Shown here piece by piece: positions 1-10,686 of a stretch of DNA of 64,000 nt (position 1 is its first letter; each line of letters begins with the position of its first letter). Origin of the DNA: Halichondria panicea (taxonomy: Eukaryota > Porifera > Demospongiae > Suberitida > Halichondriidae); NCBI RefSeq assembly GCF_963675165.1, contig NC_087378.1, positions 5,265,205 to 5,329,204 on the forward strand, written 5' to 3'. The translations under genes and the position numbers were made by a program. The notes under the pieces are model-generated. The model saw only the letters and a program-made list of their open reading frames with translations. It was not told where the DNA came from and made no database searches.

Positions 1-75
1 TTTTGTCGAGGTCAGCTTGCCCACAAATAATTATAATGAATGTTTTACTTCACGAAAATTACCTGCTATACGGTA
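1..75. repeat. Right end of a palindromic MITE (family A)
   Basis: The segment ends in a variant of the family A terminus (CCTGCTATACGGTA). Full copies elsewhere in the window end in CCCGCTATACGGTA. The left end lies outside the window. The rest of 76-482 is probably LMAN2 intron; I see nothing coding in it. A GAGGAGGTACGACGG stretch at 130-145 resembles the terminus of the family G element. Confidence 0.6.
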
Positions 76-482
76 GCTAAATTAATACACAAATTATTAG
101 CTTTTATCCAAGCTACAATATACTGTCAGAGGAGGTACGACGGTACAATAAGCTAACGTGATTGCCATTCTCTGCAGTAGAGGCCAAAAAACAAGAGTAA
201 AAATTTTTTCTAGAGTCTACAAGTAAAAAATTATCAATGCTCATGCTCAGATATTGCAAATGCATAATATATAGACACAGAAGAATTGACTTAGGTCAAG
301 TACGTGGTGATTGATTGAAATTGGTACTTCACATCTTAGAAAAAAGAACGCAAATGTACTCACTCTACAAAAGTATACTCATTATAATAATATTCATTAT
401 CCTTATGATTGGTCACGTGACTGTGTGCAATACCTCTTTTTGTACACTGATTCATTGCATGCATTTGTACATGGTAGCTCAC

Positions 483-1905
483 CATCACTTGTCTGTTGAT
501 GTATGAAATAGCAACAAAAGTATCCTGCTGGGAATTCCGAAATTTCACCTGAAGAAAAGCACAAACTCGTGATCATAGCTAAGGCATAGCTAAGGCACAC
601 AAACTGCGGCCTTTTTTTTGATAGGCAGCATCAACATACAAAAAAGCAAAAAAATTTAGCCCATCATAGTAAAAAAAAGGAGCAAGCGGGGGGGGGTCAA
701 AACCGTAGCAGACGGACCTGAACAGTCAGTGTTGCCAAGCAACAAACACAGTACACATAGCTTACAGAGCATCCTGCCATTTGACTGTGAGTGCCATCTC
801 GGTCATGGTCATAATGAACAGAGCCGTTGTTCACCATTGCTGAAATATACGGATGGTCATGCTGTGTGGGAATTGGTAGCAACATGTGTAGTAATTAAGA
901 CTGCCGTGTTTGTCACAGAGCGCACTCTATACCATTATATAATCTGTTATATTAAATGCATGCAACACAACGTACAGCTTGTCATAGACAATCAAGCACA
1001 CTCACCACATGCTCTCCATTATGGTTGCTATAGGTGTCTAGAAACACCCCAAGGCCAGTAAAGTAATCACGGTTACCAAGCACAGGCCCCTTCTCCCCTC
1101 TTTCCTTAGTGTACCATATCGCAGAGCCATCCCCAAACAAAGTCTTGCCTTGACCGTGGACTGCAAAGTGAATCAGAATCTCCCAGTTGTGCATCACCAC
1201 TGGCTGAAAGAGAAAAAAATGGATAGATACTAGGACTTCATTATTATAGCGTACAAAGACATGGGAATGGGATAACTCAATACTTTGCAGTACAACTCTC
1301 TACCCCATGAACAAAAGCACTTCACAAAAGATGACAAGAACAGTGCTACAATTAATGTCTGAATGGTTTTTTTGTTTTATTACAGTGACATCAATATTGG
1401 ACAATAGCATTAAAAGTAAGGTTGTAGGATTATAGGAGCCATTTTCATATCACCCCAGACCTTTAATGATCCACGAATATATGGTGGTCCAGGCAGATTC
1501 TGATTCAGAAGCTACACATCCCAAAAAATCACCGGGGCTTGCTTTTGATTTATACAACGTACGACTAGTGTAATCATTACCACGGTGTTCCAAAGCATTC
1601 CGTTTTTGCTCTGTCTGTCAGGGGTAAGCCTCACGTAGTTGGTGCTCACCACAGTGCTGCCTCCAAACTCCCAGTTAGGAACGTCCATACCTGTGCCTGA
1701 AATAGACCCCTACATTCAAGAATACCAATTTTTAGAGTATAATGGTCGCACCATGATATGGCTGTGTCAAAGAGTATTCTCTTCTGTAGTATCCATCTTG
1801 CTCTATGCTGTCAATCATTTGTCCTGCGTCTTGCGCACAAAATACTAAGCTCAGTAAGGAGCATACTACTAGGAGGAAGGCTGATGAAGAATAAATAGTA
1901 CACAT
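483..1905 (-). CDS. LMAN2: L-type lectin cargo receptor, LMAN2/VIP36-like (3' end outside window)
   Basis: Exons on the minus strand: 1905-1752, 1696-1581, 1203-1006, 861-766, 548-483. All junctions are GT-AG and in phase, giving the first 176 residues. The start gives a hydrophobic signal peptide (about residues 1-24), followed by REYSLTQPYHG and YVRLTP, both typical of the VIP36/ERGIC-53 leguminous-lectin fold. Further matches are GDGSAIWY, GVFLDTYSN, VNNGSVHYDHDRDG and FRNSQQDTFVAISY; they include the Asp, Asn and His positions used for calcium and mannose binding in this family. Family members cycle between ER and Golgi and bind high-mannose glycoproteins. The remaining lectin strands, the transmembrane segment and the cytosolic sorting tail must lie left of base 1; I saw no further exon in 1-482. 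It is divergent from UVSSA with only 166 bases between start codons. LMAN2 versus LMAN2L cannot be decided from this part. Confidence 0.88.
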
Positions 1906-2071
1906 GATATTATATAGACTGAGATCTGAGAGTGTTGAGTCAGCTAAGAATTAGGGCAAAGGTCACAAAAACATTATGTGTGGGTGGTGTGTTGAGTCAG
2001 CCATAGATTGAAGAGGGCAAAGGTCACAAGTACAAAAACATCAAACCTTTCCTAGATCCTATGGCTTATAT
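1906..2071. promoter_or_regulatory. Bidirectional promoter LMAN2/UVSSA with duplicated AP-1/Maf-like and DR1 sites
   Basis: Only 166 bases separate the two start codons. A module occurs twice: TGAGTCAGC at 1936-1944 and 1993-2001, each followed after a short gap by AGGGCAAAGGTCA at 1953-1965 and 2014-2026. TGAGTCA is the AP-1/NF-E2 core, and AGGGCA-A-AGGTCA is a DR1 element as bound by HNF4/RXR-type nuclear receptors. Binding is inferred from the motifs only. Confidence 0.6.
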
Positions 2072-5000
2072 ATGGATGCATCTGTAAGAAAAGAGATAAG
2101 TTCTCTTTTAGAGGAGCTCACCCATTCTGGATCTACTACATTAGATCCTAATCTCATTAAGAGGCTCAAATCAATATGCAGGTATGTGCTATGATCAAGC
2201 CTGTCTCAAAATGGCACTTTACTTTATTTATCAGGTCTTCCGATATGTACGTGAGGGCAGTCTATGAGATCACAATGGGCCACTTGTCGAAGGATCATGC
2301 CGAGGTTCGTCTCTCTTCATTCCAAGTCATCAAAGAGCTCTTCTCACGTTCTCACATATTTCGAGAACTCGTCATCTCCGAATTTCAAAAGTTTTCCGTC
2401 CTTGTAGCGGGCACTGATGCACACTCCCCTCTCCCCCCACCCGAACAGGCAGCTGCCCAGCTGAAAAAGAAGAGCCTGTTGGCTATTAGGGAATGGAATG
2501 ACAAGTATGGAACTGGGTACCCGAAACTGAAACTGGGATACAACTACCTCAAGACCAATAAAAAGGTATTCCTCATAGCAAAAAGTGTATAAAAGTATCT
2601 CAATTTCCTGGGAGCTTTATGTACCTACTTGTTTTGAATAAACACCTGACTTGTTTGCTGGTCTGCGATCCACTAGCTGATGATCCCTCTCCCAAGATGT
2701 TCAAATTGCTGTATTCTTTCTTTCTCTGCCCTTTTAGGTAAACTTTGATGAGCTGGTTGCCCAGACCGAGGTTGCTAGGAGGAGGCAGGAGGAGAGGGCC
2801 GGGAGACAGAGAGCTGTGCTCCAGCAGAAGATACAGGAAGTCAAGCAAGAGATGAAAGGTGCGTTAAGGGCCCTGTGTGTGTGTGATAGTAACTGTGTGG
2901 CAGTGAGTAGGCATTTACTCAAAGGATTAGTCAGTTGCTGTGTATAGAAGGCCGATAGTGGGAGTACACATGTCATCTTTTAGGTTGTGCCCATATAATG
3001 CAGCACTGGTCTTCATCAACTGTACTGCACATGCATAAATTTACATGAAACTTCTACCTTTGCAGACCTGACGAGAGACATTGAGGAATGCATTACTGAA
3101 ATTACTTCTTGCTTCAATTTACTTATGCCGAGGTTCGATTTGCCTGACATTTACTCTACCCCAAACATTCCAGAAGGTGGCAGGTACTCAAGTGACGAAC
3201 CCTCACAAGCTATGACAGTAATGAGGGTGCCTCAACTCACCAGTGAGATCAGCGTTGAGCAGAAGAAGTCAGAAAAATGTGTCACTAGGAATCTAAGCTC
3301 TTCCTCGTTTTGTTCGCTCAGTGAGCACAGCGACTATGAGGAGGACACTCTGGATTCATTGTTGGATATCAAAGGTTTGCCTGATCAACAGCTGACTGAG
3401 GAGTCTAAGGAAAAAAGTGCCTCTTCCGTTGAGAACACTCAGCATATAGATAGTGAGCCCGACGATAGCGATAGTGAATTTATAAGGAGACACTATGGGA
3501 TATCAACTGGAGAGACGTCTGGGGGCATGAAGAATTGCAAGAGTGGGGGTAAGGGGAAAGCACAACTCGAGACCACCCCAAATGAGCTGTTTGCTGAAGT
3601 GCCAGATAGTTGCACTAATGAACAGTTTGAATCTGGATCTGGATCTGATTCAGACTCAGACTCTGAATTGGAATGGGAAGATGTGGATCCAGCGTTTGAT
3701 TTTGACCTTCAAGCTCATGGCATTGCCACATATGGATTTTCTATTCCGATACAGCTGGATGCAATACCAGTTCTGAGAGAAGATAAAAACAATTCCAGCA
3801 TACTGACTGCTTTAAGAGAGAGCAGGCATCTCTTGGCTGACAAATACCTGCTGACTATAAACAAATGGATGGAGGTACATGTAATAGTTGTACCATGGCT
3901 AGCTATTTATGTAGGATGTATTGGATATGTGCCCAAGGGCATGCAGGTTTATGTAATATAATAATATACCGTGGCTGTAGCTAGTAGAGGTGCATTGATT
4001 TACCCTAGGGTACATAAGATTTTGTGACCTTCATGTACACCTTGGAAGAGTACATGGCATTGTACCTATAATATGCTCGGAGGGCAACAACTTTGGGTAC
4101 TATAATTACCGAAATTTTCGAGGCACTTATATTTTGTGGAATGGCCTCTAAAAGCATTTTGTTGCACAATGTTCGCGGAAAGACTGCTTACCGGAAGCCA
4201 TGCCTTTAAATCTTTGCACGTTATATAGCAGATAATTCTAATTAAAGAATAATTTTTGTGAACTTAATTTTCGTGTAGGATTGCTAACCCACGAAATCCG
4301 CGAAAATTTCGCGCTATACGGTATACGCTGATGCATAATCATGTACATTTCAATTGATTACCGTATAGCGGGTAATTTTCGTGGGGTAAAATATTCGTTA
4401 TTTTCGTGGGCAGGCTGACCTCCACGAAATTTTATCGTAGGCGTGGCTTATCTAAACGTAGGAATGCCGTGCAGTCACGAGACTAAACGAAAATTTTACT
4501 CACGAAAACTACCGTTTCTCGAGTTGAACGAATTTTTTACCCCACGAAACTTACCCGCTATACGGTAGTCATGCAGTTAATCAATTTCTAACTAGCTATA
4601 TAGATACCACCAAGAAGAGAAGAGTGTCAATCACACTACTACACAAAAACTGTGGACAAAGTAACGTGACATCCTGTCAATTGCACGTGAGCAACTCTTA
4701 ATTTATGACGTTTACAACAAGCTTGTGCATCTATTACGCAAACGCACCAAATTTGCAATTGAAGAGGATCAACTCGACTATTTTTTGTGAAAAGATTGTT
4801 TCCTGGAGTGAGCAGCTCTGAACGATTAGCTAGAATCAGATGTCATTGTTCAATCACCACACCCCTAAAAACTTCACGGTTAACATTTACTAGGAGATTA
4901 CTACAATGCTTCGTCACATTCGAGTCATGTATTACTTTGTGCACAGTTTTTGTGTAGAACTATCGGTAGTTGACATTCTTCTCTTCTTATAATAATGAAA

Positions 5001-5632
5001 GCACCGCAGGTGCTGATGCCTCGATGGAGATGCCAAAGCTACACATAACCCTGCATGCAAACTCAAAGATTGGGTAATGATCGACCTGATTGTTGTTAAG
5101 AACAATCGATGCCAAAAGTTCAAGTCTAAAACTACCGTATAGCTGGTAATTTTCGTGGGGCAAAATATTCGTGGTTTTCGTGGTTGGAGGTCTGACCACG
5201 AATATTTTACCCACGAATGAAGCGACCTTGCCTACCTTTACCTACAATCCAAGCAGCAACCACGAAAATATTATCCACGAAATGTCTCAATATTGCTGAA
5301 CCACGAATATTTTGTCCCCTGAAAATTACCCGCTATACGGTAATGGCTGCCATCAGCAGAGCCTTGCAGCTCTCTTCTCACTCTTACAGCTACCAATAGC
5401 TAGCGTTCTAATGCAGAGCTAACTTCTAAGTAGAGTAGCAACATTCTGAAAACAAGTTTGGCTACGTGCTCTTCTGAAAAGGCTGCAATGGCATTCCAAG
5501 TAAGCAAAACTAGGCATAACTCGAGAACGAAGCATTATTTTGCAAATCCACGAATTAAATCCAAGAAAACATGACTAGAAGCCTATAGAAACTCTTACTT
5601 GCACTTCATTGATCCTTGAGCAGCTGTAGCAG

Positions 5633-5674
<42 letters not shown>

Positions 5675-7899
5675 ACCGTATACCTCGCTTGTGCATGCGC
5701 ACCGAGGCATAATTATTATACTCTTTATACCGCGCACTTCTCATAATTGTATTCATGGTTTCTGAACAGTGCATGCACGCACATATAACTTCTCAACTGT
5801 GCTGAAATTCATATTTTTCAATTCAGTGGTTGTCAAAAGCAGGTGGTGAGGATACTTCTCTGAGAGAGGCCATTGACTTGAAACACAAAGTGCAAGTGAC
5901 GCTTGACAAGTTTGAGAGGATTTCAATCATCTTTAAAGAGTCGCCTCTCAAGAGGAAGGAAGAAGAGGCTGCTGATTTGAGAGATGACGAGGCACAGATC
6001 ACCAATCCTGAGTGGGAAATACAGCCTCCATCCAGTATCTCAACGTTCGATTTGGAATTGGACCCAACCACACCTCAGGCTCAAATTGCTAAACTCAGAA
6101 CAAATCTCAGGTGTGGTTGTATTTTTGATAGCCTTCTATATAATTAGCACAGAAACAAACCAGTGTACATGTTTGCACTGCAACCAGCGACTGACAATTA
6201 ATCCTATGATGTTCAATCTCTGCAGTGCACAGGCCAAAGATCAGTTGAATCCAGCCCACACAACTGTGCTATCGAATAAGAACAGCATGCTCTCCAAAGC
6301 TCCTGTTGTGCCGTTCGGCATGGACCTCTACCACTGGGAGACCCCCACCCACCAGCTACAGCCCCTCACAAAGGCACCGTGAGTCTTGACGTAGTTTGGA
6401 ATTTAGAATTAGGGTTTGTGCCAATGTTTACTGCAATACAGTAGACTCTCGTTAATCCGGCCACCCTTGGAACAGTGCAGCTAATTGGCCGGAATAGTGA
6501 GGTGGCTGCATTTCAGAAAACAGCTGCAGCTAAAAAAACGACCTTACCTCGAATCTAATGACTATTTTTACTGTTCTGCCTTGAGGATAATAATTTTATC
6601 TGCTGAACCACACCCAAACGTAATATCCGGCCATAATAAATTTACAACCTAGCATGCAGCAGTATTTCAGGGCGAGTTTTGTGCAGTAAACTGTGCCAAA
6701 CCAAATGGTCAGTATATATTGAGGCGGCTGTACTTCAGAGAGCCGGAATAGTAAGAGTGTACTGTACTACTGTAATTACTACGTATTTACAATGTAGATC
6801 TAGTTAAGTACGTGCCTGTTTCACTTGTTTTCAGATTGGGGTCCCTCCATCGTTTTTGGGCCCAAGAGAGGGATGTGGACATTTCCTCGGTGAGTGGCAA
6901 CACTCCAACCCACCATCTTACTTATTTTTTGAGCCCAAGCATTGTTAACAGACTCAGTTTCTCATAGGCTTCGTTTTTGGCCGACATTTGTTTGTATGTA
7001 AGTAACTGTTGCTACTAGGTGAGAAGCATAGTTACGTTCCTCATGCATTTGCACCATAAATAAGTATTTATAGTGTAATCTTGCACTCATGTAGGATGAG
7101 CAAGCCAGAATGAGGTGTCGAACCATCACCTACCCAGGGACCTTCGAGCCAGTTGAGAAAACCTGCCGAGCTCGCCTGTCCAATGGCAAGCTCTGTTCAA
7201 GAATGGACAGATTTAAGGTCTGCTATCTTGTCTACGTGTATGTTAGGAACTCAGCGTTGTGTTGCGTTACCGTATATAGTACTACGTAGCTTTTGCTGTA
7301 TCAAACAGGCATTTATACTACTGTATAATTATACGTAGATATTGGTGTGTATCGAGGTGCTTTCTGAATACACAGTGTCCTTTTCATGGAACTATCATCC
7401 CTAGAGATGAGCAAGGGGACCCGGTTTCAAAGTCGCAACGCCAGTCTATCGTGCCCCTAGATCCAGAGCTCCAAGAGGCAATCAGGGACGCTCAAGGAAC
7501 TGAGTTGCTCCAGGGAAGAAAAGAGAAAAAGAAAGGTGGGAAGAGCTAGGAGTACGTACGTAGCACTCAGCTTTCTACAATAGTGCATTAACCATGAATT
7601 AATTATTAACCTGTCGGCTAGTGCATGCAAGTGGCTGCTCTTTTCTCTTATACCCTCTCTTGATAACCTACATGTACATACATTGATGGTCACACCTTGT
7701 AGGGGGTAAGCGGAAGGTGAAGAAGCACCCAGGGCTCACAGACCTCAAAGTGCAGAAGGACACTCCACGGACCAGACTAGAGAAGAAGATACTCAGTAAG
7801 AGAGCACTGAAAAGAGTTGCTGAATCTGTGGACACTGCAAATGCTAAAAAGTACAAGGACAAGTTTGGATATAACTTTAACTATGCACTTGGCAAGTGA
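2072..7899 (+). CDS. UVSSA: UV-stimulated scaffold protein A (transcription-coupled repair)
   Basis: Ten exons: 2072-2181, 2235-2565, 2738-2858, 3066-3874, 5827-6110, 6226-6378, 6835-6889, 7095-7217, 7376-7535, 7703-7899. All phases agree, giving 780 residues (human about 709). The N-terminal VHS-like domain is clear: HAEVRLSSFQVIKELFSRSH, then LGYNYLKTNKKV. A coiled, basic stretch follows, then a long Ser/acidic linker with ELEWEDVDP near residues 389-397. The C-terminal DUF2043 part has HRFWAQE, CRARLSNGKLCSRMDRFK, CPFHG and HPGLTDLK; its Cys/His residues form the expected zinc site. UVSSA travels with stalled RNA polymerase II, binds CSA and USP7 and hands TFIIH to the lesion during transcription-coupled repair. 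Start: the ATG at 2061 is out of frame and hits a stop at once, while 2072 aligns with the family start. Intron 4 (3875-5826) carries several repeats. Confidence 0.95.
4108..4323. repeat. Inverted-repeat element, family C copy
   Basis: Lies in UVSSA intron 4. It starts ACCGAAATTTTCGAGG and ends CGCGCTATACGGTA. The internal part resembles 53430-53570 and the ends resemble the larger copy at 24623-25135. No coding capacity. Confidence 0.6.
4360..4567. repeat. Palindromic MITE, family A, subtype 1
   Basis: About 208 bases between ACCGTATAGCGGGTAA and its inverted copy TTACCCGCTATACGGT. The body is itself near-palindromic with repeated TTTTCGTG and CACGAAA words. Same subtype as 20514-20717 and 47346-47552. 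In UVSSA intron 4. Confidence 0.85.
5134..5342. repeat. Palindromic MITE, family A, subtype 2, nested
   Basis: Begins ACCGTATAGCTGGTAA and ends TTACCCGCTATACGGTA. The body contains GAAGCGACCTTGCCTACC, shared with 39337-39548 and, reversed, 49903-50097. It is inserted inside the family B element. Confidence 0.85.
5636..5666. repeat. (CA)n microsatellite
   Basis: About 15 CA units, part of the family B element in UVSSA intron 4. Confidence 0.9.
6437..6766. repeat. Tigger/pogo-like MITE
   Basis: Starts TACAGTAGACTCTCGTTAAT and ends with the degenerate inverted copy GGAATAGTAAGAGTGTACTG. Termini of this sort are typical of pogo/Tigger-derived non-autonomous elements (family knowledge). About 330 bases, in UVSSA intron 6, with no transposase. 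Confidence 0.65.
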
Positions 7900-8227
7900 C
7901 CTTTAACCAATAATTAATTCAAATCCATGTTTTATCTTTTTATATAATTATACATAATATCGCATTTTTATTATACTATTATTATAGGTGAATCTTTTTA
8001 ATCCTTCTCATGATCACAATGACATTTTTAATTCTTTCCAATGCATGATTCTATGACTGTAACATAACTATACGATGATCATAATTATTCTTACAGTCAG
8101 TTTCTTATTATAACATCACGCTTTCACAAAAACCGAACAAGATAGAATCATGATCATAAAAAGATCGTATTAATAATTATTGATAAAGATGGTGAATTTG
8201 GTGTATTTGAAGAAAAGTTAGAAAAGT

Positions 8228-10654
8228 CTATACTTTACTCTTAGATTTCTTGGATCTTCCAAATCGTCTCAACAAAGACTTGTGTTCTGGTTCATCTTTA
8301 GTTTTGTTTGATGACCGACCAAATCTGAACAAATTCCCGATAGAAGATGTTCTAGACACTTGTTGGGGGACATGGACAAAGGACTCGTCCATTGAGTTGG
8401 CTGAGTGTGTGGATGTATATATGATGGGGGGGGGGGGGGGAGTACAATATCCTAAATCTAAATACTAAGCCGAATCTTTGATATTGATTTTCATTGCTAC
8501 CATGCACAATGTCAATTTTAATAGCATGATGGCAGAGCACCAAAATTAAACGACTTTACCCCACTACTGTACACTGCTGACTGCATGTGACATACTTCTC
8601 GTCATCTTGTTGCTGCCAGTTCTCCGTCTCCCCATCTCTTCCGCACTCCTTTCTGTGAGGTTCTCATAGAAGCTTTTAAGGTCCTTCACCCCAGGCTTGG
8701 ACCCACCCTCCCTTTTGTTGGCAGAGGCATGGACAGAAGACTGTTGAGCAGACGCTAAGCTTTTGTCTTCCATGTAACTGAACCTGCGAAATGGGGTGCA
8801 TCAGACAATTAGGCTGATCCTATACATAATTATATTATACGTATGTAGGTCTAAAACAAGGTCAGCAAGAACTACACACAATCATTAATCATAATCAGGG
8901 CTGCATACAGGATTTTGGGTCAGGGGGGCAAATTGGGCAAATGAAAAATGGAGGGGGGGGATGGCGGCGAAGGCATGCACCAAAGGTGCATGGCAAACTA
9001 GAGTGGTCTGGGGCATGCTCCCCCCAAAAAATTTGGCTATTTGGGGGCTTAGATAAATTCTGTCACAATTTCAGCTCATAGGAGAGCTATCAATTTATCA
9101 TCAGTAGTGTTAGGTGCGCAGAATAGCTGTTTAAAACTAAACTGACTACCTACATGTACCTCAGCTTCCTATTGTATCAAACTCAAATCCCAGGGGGGGG
9201 GGGGCGAAATACCCCCCTCAATGCAGCCCTGAATTAATGCAATCTAGCGCTGTAATAATTTAATTAAGCTGTATCCCGTATTCAACTCACCTGGTCATGC
9301 TGCTGTGTTTAGGTGAGGGCACTGGGAAGAGGGTGGCTCTAGGAGGGAGGGAGTTGGAGCTGGAAAGGGAGTAGTGAATTGAACCGACATGATTATGGTC
9401 CTGACTGCGCCCATTCTGAAGGTCTACAAGAAAGGAAAACAAAGCACGCAGTACAATTTTACACATGTCAAGCTGTTACTATTTGCAGTACGAAGTAACA
9501 ACAGTTCCTTCCAAGGGTATATAAAGTGTAGTTAGAGGCATTAATAGCTGTAAATCATTGTCAAATAATGGCTCCGGTATACCTCTGAGTTGATTAACTC
9601 TTCTCTGAGCTATTACTTTTGGACTGTTCTTCGGAATTTTGACCTGCAAGTGTAGAGATTCAAAATAATTATACATCAATGAAGGCGAAAATAACTTGCT
9701 GGATCATGAAAAGCTCTGTTTATTTGTAATGCAACAGATGACATCTTCTCTAGAGCTTGCTTGAGTATTTCCTGGCCAGGATGGTCCGTCCAATCAAATT
9801 TCTTACTAAGGTCCTCCAGCAGCAGTGGATATTTCAAGATTCTCTGTACTGGCTTTATCAGGTAGGAAGTTAGTGGAAGAGGGTGACTGAGCTTTTTTTG
9901 GCACTCCTGTGAGTATGGGTATAAATACACGGGTACACGTACACAGCAAAAACACTTGAGATGCATCATCGTATTTTAATTAGTGTCATATTAACATAAA
10001 TGTATGTCATTTCTTGTGTAGTGTATGAGGGTCGATGTATTTGTAAGCCAACAGATCGACAGACAGTATCTTATCAGACTGCATGCATATGTTGTTATAA
10101 TTTAAAAGTTTGTTTTCAAACCAATAATAATGACAACCAATCCCCAAAGTTGTGCGATTGTGTGCAAAAATAAACATTCAAGCTCACGGTAATGAACTCT
10201 TTGATATCACACACGGCACCCAGGGTTTGCTCAAGACGCTTGTTGCCCTTACTGTAGCCGGTACAGTACAGAGTGTACTGGGTGATGAAATCACAATCGA
10301 CAAACACACGAGCAAAATTCTCTGGACTTGTAGAAGCTGACTGCATAGACTCGAGTAGACTTCTGTGTGTGATTCAACAGTGTGTGATGTGTGAAATGTG
10401 TACCGTATTAAAATTACAACACTATTGGATAAAATCATCTAGAGGATAGTAATAAGCAGTTGCACAGTTTATCCAGCTGGTGTGTTCAGTCTGCACAATG
10501 CACAATGTCAAAATATGCAGTATGGACAGTGTTGCAAAAACATACGTGTGAATTTGGTGTATTTTGACTATGTTTCCAAAGACAGTAGTGATAAAGTTAG
10601 GGCTCTCCCCAGTCTGCAACACATAGCTGTATAGAGGAGTCAAATAGCCCTGCA

Positions 10655-10686
<32 letters not shown>

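Larger units (their letters stand above)
4992..5719. repeat. Microsatellite-carrying inverted-repeat element, family B (minus orientation)
   Basis: One end reads GCACCGCAGGTGCTGATGCC and the other CTCGCTTGTGCATGCGCACC next to an ACACTACCGTATAC stretch and a CA tract. The same ends occur in reverse orientation at 19103-19840 and 37826-38016. A family A element (5134-5342) is nested inside. Confidence 0.75.

Noticed and set aside
697..765. LMAN2 reading frame continuing after GCS to end in VRLLRF
   Set aside because: A good GT donor follows GCS (766/765), and the exon at 548-483 continues the lectin domain (FRNSQQDTFVAISY) in phase, so the read-through frame is intronic.
6437..6766. Active Tigger/pogo transposon
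   Set aside because: Only about 330 bases with degenerate termini and no transposase frame; a non-autonomous relic.
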